This document shows, one piece after another, positions 60,605 through 64,000 of a stretch of 64,000 nucleotides of DNA; within the stretch, counting starts at the first letter, position 1; every line of letters starts with the position of its first letter. The translations under genes and the position numbers were made by a program. The DNA comes from Porticoccus sp041581635. GTDB lineage: Bacteria > Pseudomonadota > Gammaproteobacteria > Pseudomonadales > Porticoccaceae. The notes beneath the pieces are model-generated. The model did no database searches. It had not been told where the DNA came from and saw nothing but the letters and a program-made list of their open reading frames with translations. The DNA lies in NCBI GenBank assembly GCA_041581635.1, contig JBFICW010000007.1, forward strand, positions 1-64,000, written 5' to 3'.

Positions 60605-61279
60605 ATGGATACCTCCGTGAATGGTATTTCTGGGTTTTATCGCCAAACGCGTCAACAAATGCTTGGCTTACTCAGTTGTTTTGATGGTATAGCGCCACTG
60701 CTATTAAGAATTTTTTTGGCGCCTATTTTTATTAAGGCCGGATATGGCAAATTACAACTGGGTGCAAATGAACTGGGATTCTTTGAGCGACTAACCGCAG
60801 ACCCAAATGTTGTAGCCTGGTTTGGAAACTCGGATTGGGGTCTCGGTTTGCCGATGCCTGAAGTATTGGCCCTAATGGCGGGCTGGACAGAATTTTTGGG
60901 TGGGTGGCTTTTGTTGTTTGGTTTACTCACCCGGCTTATCAGTATTCCTTTGATGTTGACCATGGTGATTGCAGCTACAACGGCGCACTGGAATAACGGT
61001 TGGCATGCACTGCCTGAAGCAAAACTCGCGGTGCCCTGGGAATGGCGGGCCGATCTGATTGACGAGGCTTTAGAGCGTAAAAGCCAGGCTATATCGATTC
61101 TGGAAGAACACGGCAATTTGTCTTATCTGACGGAAGTTGGTTCGATTACTGTATTGAAAAATGGAATCGAGTTCGCCGCCACCTATTTTATTATGTTGCT
61201 CAGCCTGTTATTTACGGGTGGCGGGCGTTTCACCAGTGTGGATTATTGGTTAGTCCGGTCACTAAAAACCAATGAGTGA
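60605..61279 (+). CDS. DoxX family membrane protein
   Basis: 224 residues from ATG 60605, chosen because GAGGA lies five bases upstream. Four hydrophobic segments, with LLLRIFLAPIFIKAGYGKL (about 36-54) and LALMAGWTEFLGGWLLLFGLLTRLISIPLMLTM (about 86-118) typical of DoxX. A hydrophilic insertion (about 130-175) separates the last two segments. DoxX proteins are inner-membrane proteins linked to redox or sulfur chemistry in some species. Function here unknown. Confidence 0.8.
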   Translation: MDTSVNGISGFYRQTRQQMLGLLSCFDGIAPLLLRIFLAPIFIKAGYGKLQLGANELGFFERLTADPNVVAWFGNSDWGLGLPMPEVLALMAGWTEFLGGWLLLFGLLTRLISIPLMLTMVIAATTAHWNNGWHALPEAKLAVPWEWRADLIDEALERKSQAISILEEHGNLSYLTEVGSITVLKNGIEFAATYFIMLLSLLFTGGGRFTSVDYWLVRSLKTNE

Positions 61280-61373
61280 CGAGCTTGTCAGGCGACTTTT
61301 AACGGTATTCCTTTTTGTTTATTCTGTCTAATGCGCATCCTGTTGTCGACAGGTCCGCGGTTTTATTATCCCG

Positions 61374-61382
61374 TGCTATAAT
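61374..61382 (+). promoter_or_regulatory. Extended -10 promoter of rhlB
   Basis: TGCTATAAT has a perfect -10 hexamer with the TGn extension, 55 bases before the rhlB start. No -35 hexamer is needed for this class and none is clear. Confidence 0.6.
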
Positions 61383-61436
61383 CCCGGGCCTTTCTAGTCC
61401 ATGGTTCCAAGCGGGCCATCTTGCATCGGCAACATT

Positions 61437-62750
61437 ATGAGTGAACAGAACAACCCTAGTACCAGTCAAAGCCCCAAGGATCAGCAGAAAACCCAGCCTC
61501 GCCGTCGTGGCCGCAGGCGTCGTAGTGGGGGTGCGAAACCAACAACTGAAACCTGGGATTTGTCTCAGTTCGAAGTGGCTCCAGAAACCGGAAAGTCCCG
61601 CTTCCATGACTTGGGTTTACCCTTGTCGCTTATGCATGCCATTGCCGACCAGGGGTTTAAGTATTGTTCGCCGATACAGGCGCGCTCTCTGCCATACACG
61701 TTGCGTGCTCACGATGTAGTGGGTAAGGCCCAGACAGGCACGGGTAAAACGGCAGCTTTTCTCGTGACGATCATTACGGAATTGCTAACTAACCCGGTAG
61801 ATGATGATCGTTTTGCTGGAGAAACCCGCGCTTTGATTATTGCGCCAACCCGTGAACTGGTTATGCAGATTGCGGACGATGCCAAAGCATTTTGTAAATA
61901 CACTGATTTAAACGTACATACGTTGGTTGGGGGGATGGATTACGATAAACAAAAGCGCCATCTTCAAGAGAACCTTTGCGATATTTTGGTCGCTACGCCA
62001 GGGCGGTTGCTGGATTTTGCCGGCAGTCGTGACGTCTTCCTGGATCGCACCGAAATCCTAGTGCTTGATGAGGCAGATCGCATGTTGGACATGGGCTTTA
62101 TTCCTCAGGTTCGCCGTATTGTTCGTTTGACCCCGCACAGGGAAAATCGCCAGACATTATTCTTCTCTGCGACGTTTACGCCAGAAGTGATGAGTTTGGC
62201 TGAACAGTGGACCATTGACCCTGTCAGTGTGGAAATTGAGCCAGAAAATGTTGCCACAGATACCGTCACTCAAAAAGTGTATATCACGTCTGGCAACGAA
62301 AAATTCCAACTGCTCTACAACATTATTAGTCAGGACGATGTGGAGAGTGTGATCGTTTTTGCTAATCGCCGCGATCAATGTCGACGACTTCAGGAAAAAC
62401 TCAGGGGCAAGGGTTTTAGCGTTGGGCTACTTTCTGGCGATGTTCCTCAAGGTAAGCGCGTTAGAACTCTGGAAGATTTTAAGTCTGGTAAGTTGAAAGT
62501 GTTGGTAGCGACTGATGTTGCAGGTCGAGGCATTCATATCGATGGTATTAGCCATGTGATTAATTATACATTGCCTGAAGAGTCAGAAGATTATGTGCAC
62601 CGTATTGGCCGTACAGGGCGCGCTGGGAAAAGCGGCACCTCGATTAGCTTTGCTTGTGAGGACGACGCCTTTTTACTGGAGCCTATTCAGAAATTACTGG
62701 GTAAAAAGCTCAATTGTGAACAGCCTGATGCATCCTTGTTTAAGCTTTAA
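61437..62750 (+). CDS. rhlB: ATP-dependent RNA helicase, RhlB-like
   Basis: 437 residues from ATG 61437. An arginine-rich N-terminus (RRRGRRRRSGG, 22-32) precedes a DEAD-box core: Q-motif around GFKYCSPIQARSLPY, Walker A AQTGTGKT (98-105), DEAD (211-214), SAT (244-246) and HRIGRTGRAG. It matches RhlB-type helicases that unwind RNA for the degradosome, with the basic extension at the N-terminus as in Pseudomonas. It stands alone under an extended -10 promoter. Confidence 0.9.
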   Translation: MSEQNNPSTSQSPKDQQKTQPRRRGRRRRSGGAKPTTETWDLSQFEVAPETGKSRFHDLGLPLSLMHAIADQGFKYCSPIQARSLPYTLRAHDVVGKAQTGTGKTAAFLVTIITELLTNPVDDDRFAGETRALIIAPTRELVMQIADDAKAFCKYTDLNVHTLVGGMDYDKQKRHLQENLCDILVATPGRLLDFAGSRDVFLDRTEILVLDEADRMLDMGFIPQVRRIVRLTPHRENRQTLFFSATFTPEVMSLAEQWTIDPVSVEIEPENVATDTVTQKVYITSGNEKFQLLYNIISQDDVESVIVFANRRDQCRRLQEKLRGKGFSVGLLSGDVPQGKRVRTLEDFKSGKLKVLVATDVAGRGIHIDGISHVINYTLPEESEDYVHRIGRTGRAGKSGTSISFACEDDAFLLEPIQKLLGKKLNCEQPDASLFKL

Positions 62751-62822
62751 GGAAGTTGCATTAAATAAAAACGACACCTTAAGACGGTTTAAATAATAGT
62801 GGTATACGTTGTGTCGGGGCCG

Positions 62823-63584
62823 CTATTCAGACTTTTTCTCTTCAGTATCCATCCGCTGAAGCCAGAATGACGTTGCTCCAATCACCGAAGCTGGCATAGC
62901 AAACAGATTTAAAATTGGAATGGTGGTGGCAAGCAAAATGCTGCCACCAAAACTTAATGCAGCCAAACGCCTTTTGCTTAGTTGTTTTCGTAACTCAATA
63001 AACTCAACCCGGTTGTTGTCTGCAGGATAGTCCAGATATTGAAGTGCTAGAGACCAGGCCCCCCAGAAAAAGGCCAGGGTGGGTCCTAGTAAATTTAGGA
63101 CGGGAATAAAAGACAGTATCAGGGTCAACAATAATACGCCGATAATTCTTGGCAAAAAATACCCTAGTTTGATGAACTCCCGTTTCACAGAATGTCCCGC
63201 TAGAGACAGTGCTTGTTTTGTTGTCATCGGCGACGTGTGGCAGCTGTTTGTCAGTACCGCTTCCACTCGTTCGGCGAGCGGCCCGTAGAATGGCGAAGCG
63301 AGAATATTGCCTAGAATGGCAAAACTGTAGCCATAGACCAATAATAAAAAACCACCAAACAGAATCCAAAAGAGCCAGGCAATAAAACCCAGCCACTCGG
63401 GAATTCTATCGGTCATCCCGTTTAATAAGCCGCTAAATTGTTCAATGGCAATCCAGGTAAGCAGGATAAACAGCAAAACATTGATCAGCATCGGCCCCAA
63501 CACAAACCAGCGTATTTGAGGGTGGTTGAGTAATCGCAACCCCTGAAATAAATATCCGGGGCCACTTTGAAGAGGCTTTGCCAT
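62823..63584 (-). CDS. cysZ: Sulfate transporter CysZ
   Basis: 253 residues with four or more hydrophobic segments. The N-terminal GPGYLFQGLRLLNHPQIRWFVLGPMLINVLLF, SFAILGNILASPFYGPLAERVE and GVLLLTLILSFIPVLNLLGP match the CysZ/EI24 family of inner-membrane sulfate permeases. It lies convergent with rhlB and divergent from the AsmA-like gene. No other cys genes are in the window. Confidence 0.9.
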   Translation of the reverse strand: MAKPLQSGPGYLFQGLRLLNHPQIRWFVLGPMLINVLLFILLTWIAIEQFSGLLNGMTDRIPEWLGFIAWLFWILFGGFLLLVYGYSFAILGNILASPFYGPLAERVEAVLTNSCHTSPMTTKQALSLAGHSVKREFIKLGYFLPRIIGVLLLTLILSFIPVLNLLGPTLAFFWGAWSLALQYLDYPADNNRVEFIELRKQLSKRRLAALSFGGSILLATTIPILNLFAMPASVIGATSFWLQRMDTEEKKSE

Positions 63585-63692
63585 TGATTATCCTTTATTC
63601 GTAGTGGGCGTCTGCCCTTAATATCATGCTATTGTAAGATTGCGTGTCTGGAATCAACAAATAGGGAATTACCTCTTTAGCGGAGAATAAGA

Positions 63693-64000
63693 ATGAAAAC
63701 GTTGTTTAAGATTTTAGCTGGTTTGGTTGTAGTGCTGTTGATTGTACTCGTTGTCGGTGTTCTTAACCTCGACAAGGGTATCAAGGCGGTGGTTGAAACT
63801 GTCGGACCGGAGTTGACCAAATCAAGTGTGACACTGAGGGATGTAGATCTTTCTCTTACATCGGGTGAGGGTAGTTTAAAAGGGCTGGTTGTCGGGAATC
63901 CCGCTGGCTTTAAAACGGCTAACGCATTTTCGTTAGGTGAAATTTCCCTGGCAATCGATCCCGAGTCTCTGACGACAGATACTATTGTGATTAACCGTAT
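63693..64000 (+). CDS. AsmA-like protein, N-terminal part (partial)
   Basis: The first 102 codons are present; the gene continues past the window end. GGAG lies eight bases before the ATG. One membrane anchor (about residues 3-23, LFKILAGLVVVLLIVLVVGVL) is followed by SVTLRDVDLSLTSGEGSLKGLVVGNPAGFKTANAF, the repeat style of AsmA/DUF748 proteins that span the periplasm. A role in lipid transport or outer-membrane maintenance is inferred from the family. Confidence 0.7.
   Translation, partial: MKTLFKILAGLVVVLLIVLVVGVLNLDKGIKAVVETVGPELTKSSVTLRDVDLSLTSGEGSLKGLVVGNPAGFKTANAFSLGEISLAIDPESLTTDTIVINR

Noticed and set aside
1..64000. CRISPR arrays, rRNA genes, transposases, phage genes
   Set aside because: I saw no regularly spaced repeats, rRNA segments or mobile-element proteins anywhere in the window.

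Overview
This window is a chromosomal segment of a gammaproteobacterium, dominated by housekeeping genes. Several gene orders point to the Pseudomonas/Cellvibrio side of the class: lptD-surA-pdxA-rsmA-apaG-apaH with divergent amgK-murU, then miaB-ybeZ-ybeY-ybeX-lnt-leuS-lptE-holA, and lolB-ispE-tRNA-Gln-prs-rplY-pth-ychF. Together with a DUF1820 gene and moderate GC, this suggests a marine Cellvibrionales-like organism. The placement is an inference from gene order and remembered protein similarity; no search was run.

Layout. 1-16518: the end of tuf, an inverted second elongation factor G gene (fusA2-type), then the complete S10, spc and alpha ribosomal operons from rpsJ to rplQ, including secY, rpmJ and rpoA. 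16611-21121: galE, then a reverse-strand group with a degenerate-looking sensor histidine kinase, a small methyltransferase and an AtoE-type fatty-acid transporter. 21278-30234: the outer-membrane assembly and 16S rRNA methylation cluster on the reverse strand, with the cell-wall-recycling pair amgK-murU divergent from it. 30333-40548: a VanZ-like gene facing the long miaB-to-holA reverse cluster. 40699-42409: DUF1820 and an aspartate-type aminotransferase, converging on a bidirectional terminator.

42410-45391 is the least ordinary stretch. It holds a decayed tRNA-Met-like sequence, an hflK-hflC pair that lacks the usual hfq-hflX neighbours, a tiny lysine-rich ORF, several strong hairpins and an intact tRNA-Met in the same orientation as the decayed one. 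The arrangement resembles an old insertion at a tRNA 3' end. 45466-53911 is reverse strand: a short conserved protein, a sorbosone/glucose dehydrogenase-like protein, ychF, pth, rplY, prs, tRNA-Gln, ispE, lolB and a TPR lipoprotein. 54078-57326 carries hemA-prfA-prmC on the forward strand. 57369-64000 holds a flavin reductase-like gene, the three-gene AmmeMemoRadiSam locus (AMMECR1, Memo, radical SAM), a DoxX gene, rhlB, cysZ and the start of an AsmA-like gene.

Together these genes cover ribosome synthesis, translation elongation and termination, LPS export to the outer membrane, lipoprotein maturation and sorting, tRNA and rRNA modification, peptidoglycan recycling and tetrapyrrole entry. 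I see no CRISPR array, prophage, transposase or recognisable defence system. The best leads for something undescribed are the AmmeMemoRadiSam locus (a widespread family set of unknown function), the tRNA-bracketed hflKC segment, the pseudokinase-like histidine kinase and the inverted EF-G paralogue beside the ribosomal operons.
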